From Tanytarsus gracilentus (taxonomy: Eukaryota; Arthropoda; Insecta; Diptera; Chironomidae), in the NCBI GenBank assembly GCA_038502055.1, contig JAXRKN010000038.1:3906001-3970000 (forward strand): a stretch of DNA of 64,000 bases, written 5' to 3'. Below, piece by piece: positions 46,701-58,480 of the stretch. A program made the position numbers and the translations under genes. Position 1 is the stretch's first letter. The number at the start of each line of letters is the position of its first letter. The notes beneath the pieces are model-generated. The model ran no database searches. It had not been told where the DNA came from and saw only the letters and a list, made by a program, of their open reading frames with translations.

Positions 46701-49700
46701 GGATGAGTTGAAAAATGAACGTATAGTAATAAACTTTAACGAGCTCATAATTTATAACACATCACTCCTCGATAGTGGCTTCTATGAATGTATTGCTAAA
46801 TCGGCCGTAAATCAAATCTCATCGAGATCGCAAGTGATTGTTTCGGGACCACCAGGCATGCCGGGAGGTGTGAAAGTAATTGACATAAAGAAGAATGAAG
46901 CAACGCTCGAATGGATTGATGGTGCCGACAATGGCGGCAGAATTTATGCGTATGATGTTTTTGCAAGAACGAATTGGAATAAAACTTGGCATTTAGTCGG
47001 AATGAATGTTAACGCGAGTGATGTAGATCGTTATACAGGACGCAAGCAAGCACAAGTTTTCGATCTTTCGCCTTACTGTTCTTATGAGTTTGCTGTCGCA
47101 TCTATAAATAGTCTCGGACGAGGACCTCAGTCAATTCCGTCACCGTCACACAATACCCTTCACGATAAGCCTTATACAGCCGTTCAGAATGTCCGTGGCG
47201 GTGGAGGAAAAATTGGAGATCTTATAATCGAGTGGGATCGCCTGCCATCGACCGAACAAAATGCACCCGGAATACATTATAAAGTATTTTATCGCCTTCA
47301 TGGTAAAAATGGAACATCCGAATGGGCGGGCAAGGTCTTGAAAAAGGAAGGCAACATTAACAAGGCAGTTATTCATTTTGAAAAGCTCGACAACTACTTT
47401 ACAAAATATGACGTCAAAGTTCAAGCTATTAACGACATTGGCAAGGGACCGGAGAGCAACGTGAGTGTAATTCATTCAGCTGAAGATATGCCACAAGTTG
47501 CACCTCAATCGATTTGGGCACGCGGATTCAATTCAACAGCAGTCAATGTAACATGGAATCCAATCGATCAACGTCGCGAGATGATTCGTGGAAAATTACT
47601 TGGTCACAGGGTGAGTGATAATTTATTTATTGCGCATGAAATTTGATCTGATAAATTTTTCATGCCATTGACAGTTGAAATATTGGAAGAAGGATCATCG
47701 AGAGGAAGATGCAATTTATTATTTGTCACGTAGCACACGCAACTGGGCTTTAATTGTCGGTCTAGAGCCTGATACGTATTATTGGGTTAAGGTCATGGCA
47801 TATAATGCAGCTGGAGAGGGACCGGAGAGTGAACGTTTCTTGGAGAGGACATATCGCAAAGCACCACAAAAACCGCCATCATCTGTGCACATTTATGGCA
47901 TTAATCCATCAACTATTAAAGTGGTTTGGCGTTATGTTTCTCCATCGCAAGAGGAAGAACCTGTCGAGGGCTACAAAATTCGTATTTGGGAAGCGGATCA
48001 AGATATGGCTACTGCTAATGATACGCTCGTGTCTTTAGGTCGAAAGCTCGAGTACATTGTCGATACTCTTACGCCAGGTACGAAAAAAAAACATTTTATG
48101 ATTATGTGCATTTATAAAATCATTTTCGTTCCCAGGCAAAACGTATAGACTTCGAGTTTTGGCATACAGTAATGGCGGCGATGGTCGCATGTCTTCGCCA
48201 ACACATACCTTCCAAATGGGTAAGACTCGTGAAGACGACAGAATTTATTAGCTATTCTTCTTTTCTTTCTGCTTCTATCAAAATTTATCATTTCTTGTAA
48301 AAAAAAATTTTTATTATTGCTATTATAAACTGCTTTAGTTCTTCCACATATAATTTTTTCACAATGTGAATCATTTACTCGTTAACTTCTTTTAAACATG
48401 CACAACTTTATGAAGCATTCATATGGGTGCAGCACAAATCCTATCATATCTATTATTTCTCTTTCCGCACACTTTAAAATGCACTTTACTCTTTAGCAAT
48501 GCTTTGTTTTATTGGTTCCTATTGGCTTATGGGAAAAAATTCTAAAGATAAATATATTAAAAAAATATCACTCCTCTATTTAGGTATTCATCAAACGCCA
48601 GTCAACTCAGCATATAATGTGAAGTTAGATCACATGCTAATAATTGCCGTCTTCTCAGTTTTATATTTGTTTCAAATGGTCTTATACTAAAGAGTTGAGC
48701 GTAATTTTTCTCCCATCGTCGTCACAGACCAACAATTTTCTTTCCAAATAATCAAAACCCAAAAGAATTTCAAGCACACAACAACCAGAGGTGCAGTAGC
48801 AGTTCTGAGAATAAATTAGATTTTAAAGTTTTTTACATTCGAATCATCGTGTCCCCTCATTCAAGTAAAAGAAGATTTAGAAGCAAGTAAGTGTGTAGTA
48901 GAAGAGAGTCAATGAGACAATACAATATCAATTAATACAATTCAGTGAATCTCTCTAATGACAGCTATTTTCCTACTTAATACTCTCTCTCTATTCATCA
49001 TAGTTTTTTTTTGTGTTAGAGAAACTTAATAAAAGATCTGCTTTATATATCTCCCACTAAAAAAACGTAATTGAAAAATGAAAAATGTGGAAAATTAATA
49101 AATCATCCATCAAAAAAAACTCTTCATCATTCAACATACCGACATTCCGCATAAAAAATTCTCTTGTAAGAGGAAAATGTATTTTCTTTTTTCTATCTCT
49201 TCTTTTTTTCATTGCTAAAAATTCTACATCAAATCGCGAAAGATGTATTTTTTCTAAAATTATGAGAAATATTAAAAGGCCTTAACAACAAAAGCAAACA
49301 AATTTTGACAAACTAAAGCGTAAAATTTTACAATCTGATATTGCCTTATGGAAAAAGAAGTATAAAAAATTTATAAAAGAGAAAAGAGAAGAAAAATATT
49401 TTTTTAAAAGAAGAAGAAAGAATGCATAAAAGCGCCTTATCAGTGCAGAACTTCGTCCATTACAACTTTAGTTTTTTTAATAGAATTAATATGGAATTGA
49501 GTCTATTATATTTTATATCTCTTTAATTTTCTCGATTTAATCGTTTGTTTGTGAAACAGAATAAAGAAATCATTCCAAAAAAAGCTTTTCAATGTTCTAA
49601 ATCTTTCTATCAAAAAAAAATCTCTGTACCTTTTTTAGATAATAAAATAATTTCTAAAATAATGACTTTGTGTGTGTATGTGTCCTAACAAAATTTTATT

Positions 49701-50666
49701 TCAGCAGATAGAGTGCAGCTATTGAAAAATAATTGAGCTCGATGTCGTATTTTAAATTCTAATTTATGTTCACCCGAGGCACGCTTGTCATCATCATCGT
49801 CATGTGCTGCATAATTCTATTATCGTTATCGATTTTTTTAAAAAAAGCTGTTCGTTTCTTCTTTTTCATTTTTAAACCCCATTTCACCTCTATAATCTAT
49901 CTAGACGTGCATACGAACGTTGTTCAAGGGAAATAAGATCAACAGGTCCTTCAACTAGCCGAATTAGAAACGAAGCTCACGATGTGCGTGTGCTTATGCA
50001 ACGATGTGTGTTTTGACCTAATAATAACCCTCGCTTGATAAGGACGACAAAGAATTTTCGGGTGATTCAAGAAACATGCGAGAGAGCGCATTAAGAAGCT
50101 CAAGTGGGCAATTTTATTAAAATCTCACTCAAGATTAATAGCAGCGAAAGCATCAACAATCCAATTATCGTAATGATGAATCATCAGCATGTATATGAAA
50201 TGTTTGCACACTTGAGCAAGAGAGAGAGATATTTTTGCGTGCATAGTTGACGGAAGTTTCTATCTGAAATTCCTGATGAACTCATAAAGAGACGCGTTTA
50301 TGCTGCGTACTGATATCAACACACAACTGATAATGAAAATGACACTACACATGAATTACTCACCTCTGATGAACCACGAAACTTCTTCCAATGTCAACGC
50401 TCTGTTGTGCAGATTTAAATATCTTTTCAAGTTTTGCATCCAAATTTTCAATGTCCGCTTCTTGTTCTTCGAGTTTCAATCTGAAACAATATACGCACGA
50501 TTCACATTAATATCACAAAGAGAGCGCAAAGTGCTCAATTAAACAGCAATCAAGAGAAATCAATTGAAAACTTTCATTTTAAAGAGCTAGCGAAAAAAAT
50601 TATTTAGAATTTGCACCTAAAATTTGGCGAATCCGAGAGCACTTCCTTGAAATCAATACAGGCCAT
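40773..50666 (-). CDS. CenB1A: ArfGAP with BAR, PH and ankyrin repeats (ACAP / Centaurin beta 1A)
   Basis: Arf6-type GTPase-activating protein acting in endosomal recycling. Exons in coding order: 50666-50617, 50480-50364, 43386-42149, 42073-41818, 41766-41576, 41518-41355, 41300-41100, 40991-40773; sum 2436 nt, 811 residues. The first two exons were found by homology: MACIDFKEVLSDSPNFR, then LKLEEQEADIENLDAKLEKI...FVVHQ, which match the start of the ACAP BAR domain and join in phase to SAFATSLWELQRHF. The BAR domain covers about residues 1-240. A PH domain (MEGYLYKRTSNAFKTWNRRWFYM) lies at about 267-365. The ArfGAP zinc finger is CADC-x16-CIAC with the arginine finger in GVHRSLGVHYSKVRS. Three ankyrin repeats lie near 630-740. 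The 6,977-bp intron 2 encloses the whole Contactin gene on the opposite strand. Confidence 0.93.
43999..48690 (+). CDS. Cont: Contactin, GPI-linked septate-junction adhesion protein
   Basis: Ig-superfamily protein that joins neurexin IV and neuroglian in insect septate junctions. Exons: 43999-47610 (3.6 kb), 47675-48077, 48136-48219, 48584-48690; 1401 residues, near the fly protein's size. Order seen: signal peptide (VFAIIALCCVIILPHKESLAQ); Asn/Arg-rich low-complexity segment (residues 30-145); C-type lectin-like domain beginning CPEHWIAYRTSCLRL (about 150-340), typical of insect Contactin; six Ig domains with repeated W...YxC pairs (YHCVASN, YSCTVMS, YICTARN, YQCKSLN, YTCVATN, YECIAKS); then four fibronectin-III domains. 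The C-terminus is a hydrophobic segment (MLIIAVFSVLYLFQMVLY) with no cytosolic tail, consistent with a GPI signal. The gene lies wholly inside intron 2 of the ACAP gene on the opposite strand. Confidence 0.95.
48497..48583 (+). other. Cont: possible in-frame extension of the last Contactin exon
   Basis: An upstream acceptor (TTACTCTTTAG | CAATGC) has the same phase as the normal one at 48584. The 87 nt between are open and would add 29 residues (AMLCFIGSYWLMGKNSKDK...) directly before the GPI tail. Plausible alternative acceptor, but chance openness over 29 codons is also possible. Confidence 0.25.
48691..50363. other. Contactin 3' UTR and rest of the ACAP intron
   Basis: 1.67 kb with no convincing coding sequence. 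It contains A-rich runs, AATAAA signals (near 49560 and elsewhere) and a TGTGTGTATGTGT tract near 49670. Small ORFs at 48499-48690, 49085-49285 and 50300-50542 are explained by the Contactin last exon, low-complexity sequence and antisense of ACAP exon 2. Confidence 0.5.
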
Positions 50667-51097
50667 GATGACGCGTTTACTTTTCGATTAAAAACACATA
50701 AACAAACGATGCAAGTAACACCAGGAATCGAGCAAATAATTAAATAATTTTCACAATACTTCTTTTTCACAAAAAAAAATAACACAAACTACTCGCGAAC
50801 CCCTCAACGTGAATCATCGACACGAATTAACTTGAATTAACTATTTTATGATTGCTTTTAGATAGTTTTAAAAATTTAAACGAATTAATTAATTTATTTT
50901 GATTGAAACAAGTTTAAATAAATAAAAATAAAAATTTATATCTGCTTGAATTAATAAAAATTAAAAAGGTCATATCCATTTGAATTTTCGCCTGCCGTTA
51001 CACAAAAAATGTAATGAAAAAAAAGCACTTCTAAAAAGTAAACAATTTCGAAAGCGTCAAAACAAATTTAATTTTATCGAGCAATAAAGTTATTAAA
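50667..51097. promoter_or_regulatory. shared upstream region, ACAP / Gemin5
   Basis: 431 bp between divergent start codons, A/T-rich; holds both 5' UTRs. No specific element claimed. Confidence 0.4.
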
Positions 51098-54000
51098 ATG
51101 GAAAAGCTTGTAATTCCACCGAATCCCAACTGGTTCATACCGTCAACGTGCTATTGTACGCCTGACAATGGACTCATTTATGGTGCGACATCGAAAATTG
51201 CTTATATTCCACCGAAACAAGAAGAAGATGCAAAAGATCCAGGCGTGAAAATTCTTCACATCAGAAAGAAGTGAGTTGAAATTGTCAATGAGTATAATTT
51301 AATTTATTTAAGGCTTTGCATCCTCAAAAAAAGATTTTAATTGATAATTATCTAATTAATCAAATTCATTTAAAGATTGAATTGCTTTGCAATAAGCCCA
51401 ACTTGGACAGAAAATCAGCATGTGGCTGTGATGAATGGTGAACTTCTTGTCATGATTTATGACTTTGCTTCCGGAGAAGCACTGAAAGGTCATAAAGGAC
51501 ACAAGGCACATGCTCATCGTCAAGACTCCTATTCGTCGATAATTTTCACGTCAAGCACCAACGTTTTATCATCGTTCAATTCAGAAATTATTCAGTATTG
51601 CTTGCGATCAAATCAGTTTAATGTCTTTCCAGACTTTACCAATCGAAATCCCATCACAACAATGAAAATCTCGCCAAATCATTCGAGTCTCGTTGCTGCA
51701 GGCACCAAGAACGGCCTAATACTTTTAATTGATTGCGAGAAAATGAATATTATGGGAAGATTTAGAGGACACGATGCCGAAATTACGTGCTTAGATTTCA
51801 TTGCAATTCCAGTAGTTAAGCCGCAAGCTCCTAAAAAACAGATTAAGCAACAGCCTGCCGCTGATGACATGTTTGACATTTACACATATGAAAAAGTCGA
51901 AAATGAATTTGGTGTCTATCGAGAGGCTGTCGAGGATCGAAGCGACGATGAGGAGACAAATCAAGCTGAAATTCAAGAGAAAGTTCATACCACAACTAGT
52001 TTTGATTTTCTTGAAGCGTGCAGCAGCTTGAAGGATACCATTTTGAGGAAAGATGAAGATATGGACACTCCCGGCAAGGGTGTCGGAAAATTTGATGATA
52101 ATCGTGAGCAGTATGGATTAGAGAACACAAGAGATCCCTCACCAGATCTCTCCATGGATTCAAATCCATCGTCGCACACACCCGTTTTCACCGAAGAATC
52201 GCTCACCTACTTCGAGGACAATCAACGAATGAAAGACTTTATAAAGGTGCCAAAAGAGAATGACCTCGTCGTATTGGTATCGGGTTCTCGCGAGAATGCC
52301 GTTTGGATGTGGAATGTTAATGAGCAAAAGCCACTCCACAAAATTAAATGGCACCCTAAAGCGAAAAGTGCACTGCCTTCAATCTTTACAAATGTATTGT
52401 GGCTAAATCAAGAAACGCTCCTCATAACTGATAACAACGGTGATATAATCGAGTACAAGATAAGGTTCGAAAGCAAGGGCGTGAAAGATGAAAAAACGAC
52501 GACTCGTTTCAATGCTCGCGGAATCATTAGTTTTTGCAAGTTTAATGATAGCTCCGCTCTTTGGCTGTCCTCCATTCATCGATCTATTAGCTGCCTCAGC
52601 TTAAAGACTCACGATAAGAGCGTCACTCTCGATACACTTCAAATTCGAGTTCATTGCATGGTCGAAAATCCATTTGATTCTCACGTCATTGCAATTGGTG
52701 GAAATGATAAGCGACTCTGCTTGTGGAACACATCAGAAGCAAATCATCACACAATTACGCTCAAACCGTTTATGAACAAAGTTCAAACGGGCATATTAGC
52801 GCTCAGTTGGCACCCGGAGAAAGATAATCTCATCGCATTTTCCACTCGCGAAGGTCGAATTGCCGTTTTAGACACAACTCGATTCACAAACGTACCAATT
52901 ATCCTCAGACCCTTTACCACACACGAAATTTATTCGCTCGCATGGGCAAAATTAAAGGATATAAACGCTATTATACTATTAGCATGCAGCGGCGGAAAGC
53001 TCGTTTATTATTCGCAAAAAGATTATGAGTTGCATCATTTGAATCAATTTGCTCAAATTTGTTCGATATCGACCAGCATCGATCGAATGATTCTTGGAAC
53101 CATTACGGGTGATTTATTGATTTGCAGCTTGTCGGAGGATTTTAAAATTTTAACACAACGAAATATATGCAAAAAGTACGTTGGCATGATATGTTGGCAC
53201 GGTCAAAACACCGTCGCAATCGCTTCCGAGACGGGTGTGACCTTAATAAAGGATGTTGACAAATTTATTGCCACTCCGGAGCTTTCAAATGAAATCGCAA
53301 CAACTTTATCAAATCGTAAAGGACGTGTTTATAGCGTGCGATTTAATAAAGCAGCTACTCACCTCGTATCATGTTGCATGCATGGAAATATTGATGTTTA
53401 TAGTTTGAGCGAAGAAAAACTTGTCGCTTCAATGAATATTGAGACGCCTGCATATAGTGCAATTTTCATGCCCAACAATGAGCGCATTATCGTTTGCGGT
53501 GGTCAAGACTCAACAGTTTGCGCCTTCGAATGGGAAAAATATCCATCGCTGAACGGTGGCGATGGCGAAAGCAATTCACTAGTGAAGCATGAGGCACTTG
53601 ATAGATTCAAGAACGTTGAGTGGGCGACAGTTTTAGAATTGACGACAATTGCAAAGCACTCAAAGCGTCGCGTGAAGAAAAAAGTTAAGGAAAATGCCGA
53701 AAATGGAAATCTCGAGGAAGTCACGCAAGCCATTAATTCAAAACTTAATTTAAATTCAACGAAGAAGAATCATTCAATATTTACGGCTGCAAGTAGGGAA
53801 TTGTTAAACAATTCATTGGATATATTGGAAACGATTCTAAATAACGATGGTAACAATCAACATCGTCGCGAAAACTTGAGCCTCAATGAGCTCATGATGG
53901 GCGACCGAGATGACATTCAAAAATTTATCGATAGAGAATGTGAGTGAAATTTTTTTTTGGTTCCAAATATTTCCTGACCTAAAAAGAGAAAAAAAAATAT

Positions 54001-55116
54001 TTTTGCAGCCTCTCATTTGATTTGCGATGAGAGTTTGTGTTGAAAAAATGATTTTATTTAATTTAAAATAACACCACATTCTAGTGTGATTTTATCAAAA
54101 AGAATGTGCATGATTTTTCAAAAAAAAAATAATCTCGAGAGATTCCCGAGAAGTGATAAGAGAAAAAAAAATATAATTCCCCTTTCTCATTCCCTCACAC
54201 ACACCCATGTGTATGTACTATCCTTTTCGTTCTCATGTCTATACATGATTATAAGCATTTTTTTTAATGAAATTCCAAAAATCATTATAAGACGGAAGCT
54301 AATAAAATTTCTCTTCGCACTGCACCCTCTCTTACACTCATCGCCGCCGTCGTCGTCGTCGACATGTATAGTTTATTGTTGTGCTGTTCTTTATTAACAT
54401 CTCTCTCTTTTTCTTCCCTTGCCTCTGCAGTAGAAGAAATGCCAGCAAAATCGATTGGCTCAGTAATTTTTCCGCAGCTAACGGATGACTTAAAGAAGGA
54501 CATTTCGGAGCGTATAGCGAGCAAGAGTCTAATGGACATACATGTTGCCATAGCTCCCGCTGTTTCATATGAGTAAGCACTCTAGCGAACTACAACACAA
54601 CCCGATTTATATGTGTGTCAATTAATTTATTCTATTTAACAGTCTCTGGCGAAAATGTTGTCTTGCTTATGGCGAACAGCTCATTGAAAATGACGACTCT
54701 ATACTAGCGATGCCATATTTACTAGCCATCAATGATGTCGATAAGTGCATTCGCAAGCTGTGCGAGTCGAAACATTATCGTGAAGCATGGGTCGTCGCAA
54801 AATTGCGAAAGGAGAGAGATGATCCAATTTTCGAGAAAATAATGCAAGAGTGGATTGGCTTGTACGATCGCAATGGAAATTATGAGCTCGCTGCAGCCTT
54901 GTAAGATAGAAAACTAAATTTATTCGCTATCGATTTAGTAATAAAAAAATAAATGTTCGCAAATTTTTCAGACTTTGCATGAAAAAGGAATATAAACGGG
55001 CGCATGAAATGCTTGGCAAACGACAAAACATGCTTCCGAAGTGCGGCGAAATCTTTGAGCTTCTATCGACTAAACTTATTGGCGGAGGAGGAGAAGCGAC
55101 AACTACTGAAATATAA
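51098..55116 (+). CDS. rig: Gemin5 / rigor mortis, SMN complex WD-repeat protein
   Basis: Recognises snRNA precursors for Sm-core assembly in the SMN complex; in flies rig is also an ecdysone-receptor cofactor. Exons: 51098-51270, 51376-53939, 54431-54572, 54643-54900, 54972-55116; 1093 residues. The N-terminus NPNWFIPSTCYCTPDNGLIYG matches the Gemin5 start. Tandem WD40 repeats fill residues about 20-760 (for example MGRFRGHDAEITCLDF, VLVSGSRENAVWMWN, VIAIGGNDKRLCLWN, VSCCMHGNIDVYSL, IIVCGGQDSTVCAFEW), probably forming two propellers as in human Gemin5. Residues about 915-1090 are a helical TPR-like region (DLWRKCCLAYGEQLIENDD, YREAWVVAKLRKERDD). The C-terminal dimerisation and RNA-binding regions of the 1508-residue human protein are largely absent, as in flies. 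Intron 53940-54430 is long for this gene and holds a CCG/GTC triplet tract. Confidence 0.9.
54338..54362 (+). repeat. trinucleotide tract in Gemin5 intron
   Basis: CATCGCCGCCGTCGTCGTCGTCGAC: short (CCG)2/(GTC)4 run within the intron 53940-54430. The rest of this 490-bp intron is A/T-rich with no coding sign. Confidence 0.6.
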
Positions 55117-56078
55117 TTCAGTAACTAATAATAACTATCGTAATAATGCTCTCTCCATGTGCCGTTTGCACTACTAGCTTGCTAGCGTACGCACAAACAC
55201 AATTATTTGCTGGTAAAAGTACTGAAATGCAAATCTTGTCCTTAATTTCTTTTTTCCTCCTCCCACTCCACACTCATTCGCATATATAGCCACCCAATTC
55301 AATTCTCTTAACTGTGAGTTTCATGATGGCAAAGAATAATATACAAGATATTCTAGAAGTTGAGCGAGAGAGAATCAGAATTATTATGATGGAATTTATA
55401 TGTTATGAGCTTTGTAATTGGTCATGATATAAATAGATATGGAAATGTGTATGCGAGAGCTTTTATTATTTTGGAGCGAAAGCTTTTTGTAAAAATTTAT
55501 ACATGCACATGCATGAAATGAATTTCAACAAACACCTTTTCCACGTCTATTTTTAGAGGGACACACTATTAAGGAGCTCACTCGTGAATAATTATGGATT
55601 ATACTCTGAAGTAAAATAAAAGTTAAAAGAAAATAAAGTGTGAAAATGATCTTTATTGATTTATAACTGAATTATTTTTTATTTTAACATGAAGTAATAC
55701 ATCAATTTGGATAATAAGTAGTAGAAGTATAATATAGTAAAAAGAAGGATGTGAAAGGAAAAGCTTGCTCGTGTTTCCAATGTTTTTTTATCGTTTTTTT
55801 TTTGTATTTTTATATTATATATCTCTTTTTGTCTCACAAAATCATAGTGGAACTGGATGTGCAATTAAATACAATAGCAGGAGCGGAAGGAAGGGTATTT
55901 TAGAAGTAAGGTATTTATTTTTTATTTTGGAGAGAGAAGTTTTTTTTTATTTCTTTTTAGATGTCATTATATGGTAACGAGAACTCTTCTGCCTATCAGC
56001 TTAACTTTTTTTTGATCGTTACCGTACAATTTTAATTAGCAGGAGAACGGGAGGAGTGTAGTTAAAAAGGAAGAGTGT
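55117..56078. other. convergent 3' UTRs, Gemin5 and calmodulin
   Basis: About 960 bp. The left part carries the Gemin5 3' UTR (AATAAA near 55615) and the right part the long, T-rich calmodulin 3' UTR. No gene seen. Confidence 0.5.
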
Positions 56079-57167
56079 TTATTTAGATGTCATCATAGTG
56101 ACGAACTCCTCGTAATTCACCTGACCGTCACCGTCGATATCAGCTTCACGAATCATCTCATCGACTTCCTCATCAGTTAACTTCTCACCCAAATTAGTCA
56201 TGACGTGACGCAACTCGGCAGCTGATATGAACCCATTTCCGTCCTTGTCGAAAACACGGAAAGCTTCTCGAATCTCTTCCTCACTATCCGTATCTTTCAT
56301 CTTGCGAGCCATCATGGTGAGAAACTCTGGAAAATCAATAGTTCCATTACCATCTGCATCGACCTCGTTAATCATGTCTTGGAGCTCCGCTTCTGTTGGA
56401 TTTTGACCGAGCGATCGCATAACCTGAAGAAGAGCAATAAGGAGATTAGAGAGAGAGTTGAAGGGAAAAAAGTACTTTTCATAGGTGTGAAAAACGATTG
56501 AGCAACATATTATGTTATACTGCAGCACTATCAAAAGTGGAGTGCGCAGTGAAGCTCACCAAAAAAAAAAGTATAACATAGTGTTGTTTTATGGCAGTAC
56601 TTACGGTGCCAAGTTCCTTTGTGGTGATGGTTCCATCTCCGTCCTTATCGAACAATGAGAAAGCTTCCTAATAAATGCACCATAAATTTCGTCAAAAATG
56701 AGGAGTTTTCGTTTTTGTTTTTCATGTTGACGTTGACAGCGAGCGGTTGGTTGATGGGAGGGAAAAAAATGGAAAATTTCAGTTATAAAATATTCAATTT
56801 GTTTGGCAGCTACTGCTCGCAACCAGCAGCTGCATGCTAGCTCGCTAACAAGCTGCTTAGGCAAAAAATCCAGTATTAACTCTCTCTCTCTCGCTCGTAC
56901 TCGCATACAAACATATATACACACTTTTTTGCCTTCAAATTTTCATCGAGGGCAAAAAAAGGAAAAGGAAAATATGCGAGGAAAAGGAAGGTACAACATA
57001 ATAATGGTGGGAAGGGGAGGGAGGTGGAGGACTACTGTATCATGAGGGGTGTTGGGAAAATTGAAGAGAGAGAGAGAGTAATTTGAGAGAGAAAAAGAGA
57101 GGAGAAAAATCGAAATTTGACTTACTTTGAATTCAGCGATTTGTTCTTCTGTCAATTGATCGGCCAT
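56079..57167 (-). CDS. Cam: calmodulin
   Basis: EF-hand calcium sensor. Exons in coding order: 57167-57126 (14 codons, MADQLTEEQIAEFK), 56667-56605 (21 codons, EAFSLFDKDGDGTITTKELGT), 56423-56079; 149 codons before the stop, the canonical length. All four EF-hand loops are intact: DKDGDGTITTKE, DADGNGTIDFPE, DKDGNGFISAAE and DIDGDGQVNYEE. The C-terminus is EEFVTMMTSK, the insect form. I see no deviation from the near-invariant animal sequence. Intron 1 (56668-57125) contains CT/GA microsatellite runs. It is divergent from Ercc1 with 1.3 kb between starts, room for a sizeable promoter and untranslated exon. Confidence 0.99.
56876..57085. repeat. CT and GA microsatellites in calmodulin intron 1
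   Basis: A (CT)n run at about 56879-56895 and a (GA)n run at about 57063-57080, separated by G/A-rich sequence on the plus strand. GAGA-type runs are common near insect promoters; here they may only be simple repeats. Confidence 0.6.
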
Positions 57168-58480
57168 CTTTATCCAATTAGTAGATTTAAAGTCCTTAAG
57201 AAATTTGTAGTGAACTAACTTTTTATATTTTAGTCGGTCGGAGGTTTCGGGAACTTTGGCTTAACCCTTAATTTTTTTCACCACACGAACGCCTTTCTAA
57301 AAACGCTTTGGAATGCTCACAATTGACGTTTTTCACTACTTGAGATGCTTACTCGTACAATTAGACAGTTGTTTTACTATTTTTCAGCTTTTGTTGGAAG
57401 TATTGCCTCTAGTTTTCTCTAAAACCAACCAAAAATCGACTGAATTCTTCAAATTTCTTCGAGCGAATAATGATTTTTTTTCCTTTCCCAATGACGATGC
57501 GACAGCGAGCTGAATGGGCCGAATTGTCGATTTTCTTTCTAAAAATTATTTTCAGAGTTTGCGCTCTACGATCTATACGCAGCGAGTTGTTTAATTCTAT
57601 TAACTAATGTCGCTTCGTTTTTTTCTCGATCTGCTTTCACTAACACAACGAAGAGGCTTTTGCAGAATTATTTTCAATTTTCGGCTGTATTTAATTGAGG
57701 TGAGTGTTAATTTAATTTAATTCATCCTAAATCAATAACTTACTTCCTTATAATGATCAATCAATTCCAAATTTATTGTAAAAATATCAAAAATTACTTT
57801 AATTTCAAAAAACTTTAGATTTCAATTAAAATTCAACTTCTAATTTCTCACACTTTCGCGCCTCTAAAATTTAAAATGTAAATAGTCGTTAAAAATCATC
57901 GAATAGCTCATAGAAATTTAGTAAACTTTAATCATGAATTTTAGCCAAATTATGCCAACAATTGAGATTTTAATTTCATTCTCGCAAAGCTCCATGTGCT
58001 AAACACGAATCCATATCAACAGTCGTTCAGAAGAACTTCGTGGCCGTTTCTTGATTTTTCGCCTGAAAATTCACCTTTTTTATCCCGCAACGAATAGTCA
58101 TCGACATTATTCTTTTTATTGTTGTTCTGCAGTATTTGATGATGATAATTTTTTAACGCAGAGTTTTAATGATTAAAATGGAGTTGAGACGATTGGAGTT
58201 AATGCTTTTAAATGGAAATGCTCATTATCAGATTGATTACGAGACCTCTCGAGTCGATAATTTAATAAAGCATTGATCATTGATTTTTTTCGGTTACAAG
58301 TTTATAATCATTAACGTATATATTCTTATTCTTATTATTGTTGTTCTGCGGATATTTTTCAACGGCAGTTTTAACCGAACGTACGAATAAGGAAGAGGAG
58401 AAAGAAAGAGAGAGAGCGAGTGTGATTCAATTTTTTTTATTTGAGTAATAAGTCATAAAGAGATATAAAAGACACAAAAT
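57168..58480. promoter_or_regulatory. intergenic region between divergent Cam and Ercc1
   Basis: 1.3 kb containing the promoters and 5' UTRs of both genes; an untranslated exon of either could be here. A diverged direct repeat of about 50-60 bp is present at 58110-58170 and 58320-58376 (shared core TTATTGTTGTTCTGC). A GA-rich tract (58390-58420) lies just upstream of the Ercc1 start. Confidence 0.45.

Larger units (their letters stand above)
43387..50363 (-). other. CenB1A: 7-kb intron 2 of ACAP with a nested antisense gene
   Basis: Donor CATCAGAG|GTGAGT (minus strand, at 50363) and acceptor GTTATAG|CGCG (at 43387), phase 2 on both sides (AG|C = Ser). It is by far the largest intron in the window and includes the entire 4.7-kb Contactin gene. 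The stretch 43387-43998 is A/T-rich with no other gene seen. Confidence 0.9.

Noticed and set aside
44330..47475. Several minus-strand ORFs across Contactin
   Set aside because: Shadows of a long conserved exon on the plus strand.
54285..54580. Minus-strand ORFs opposite the Gemin5 intron and exon 3
   Set aside because: Antisense of a triplet repeat and of a conserved exon; the Arg run comes from the repeat.
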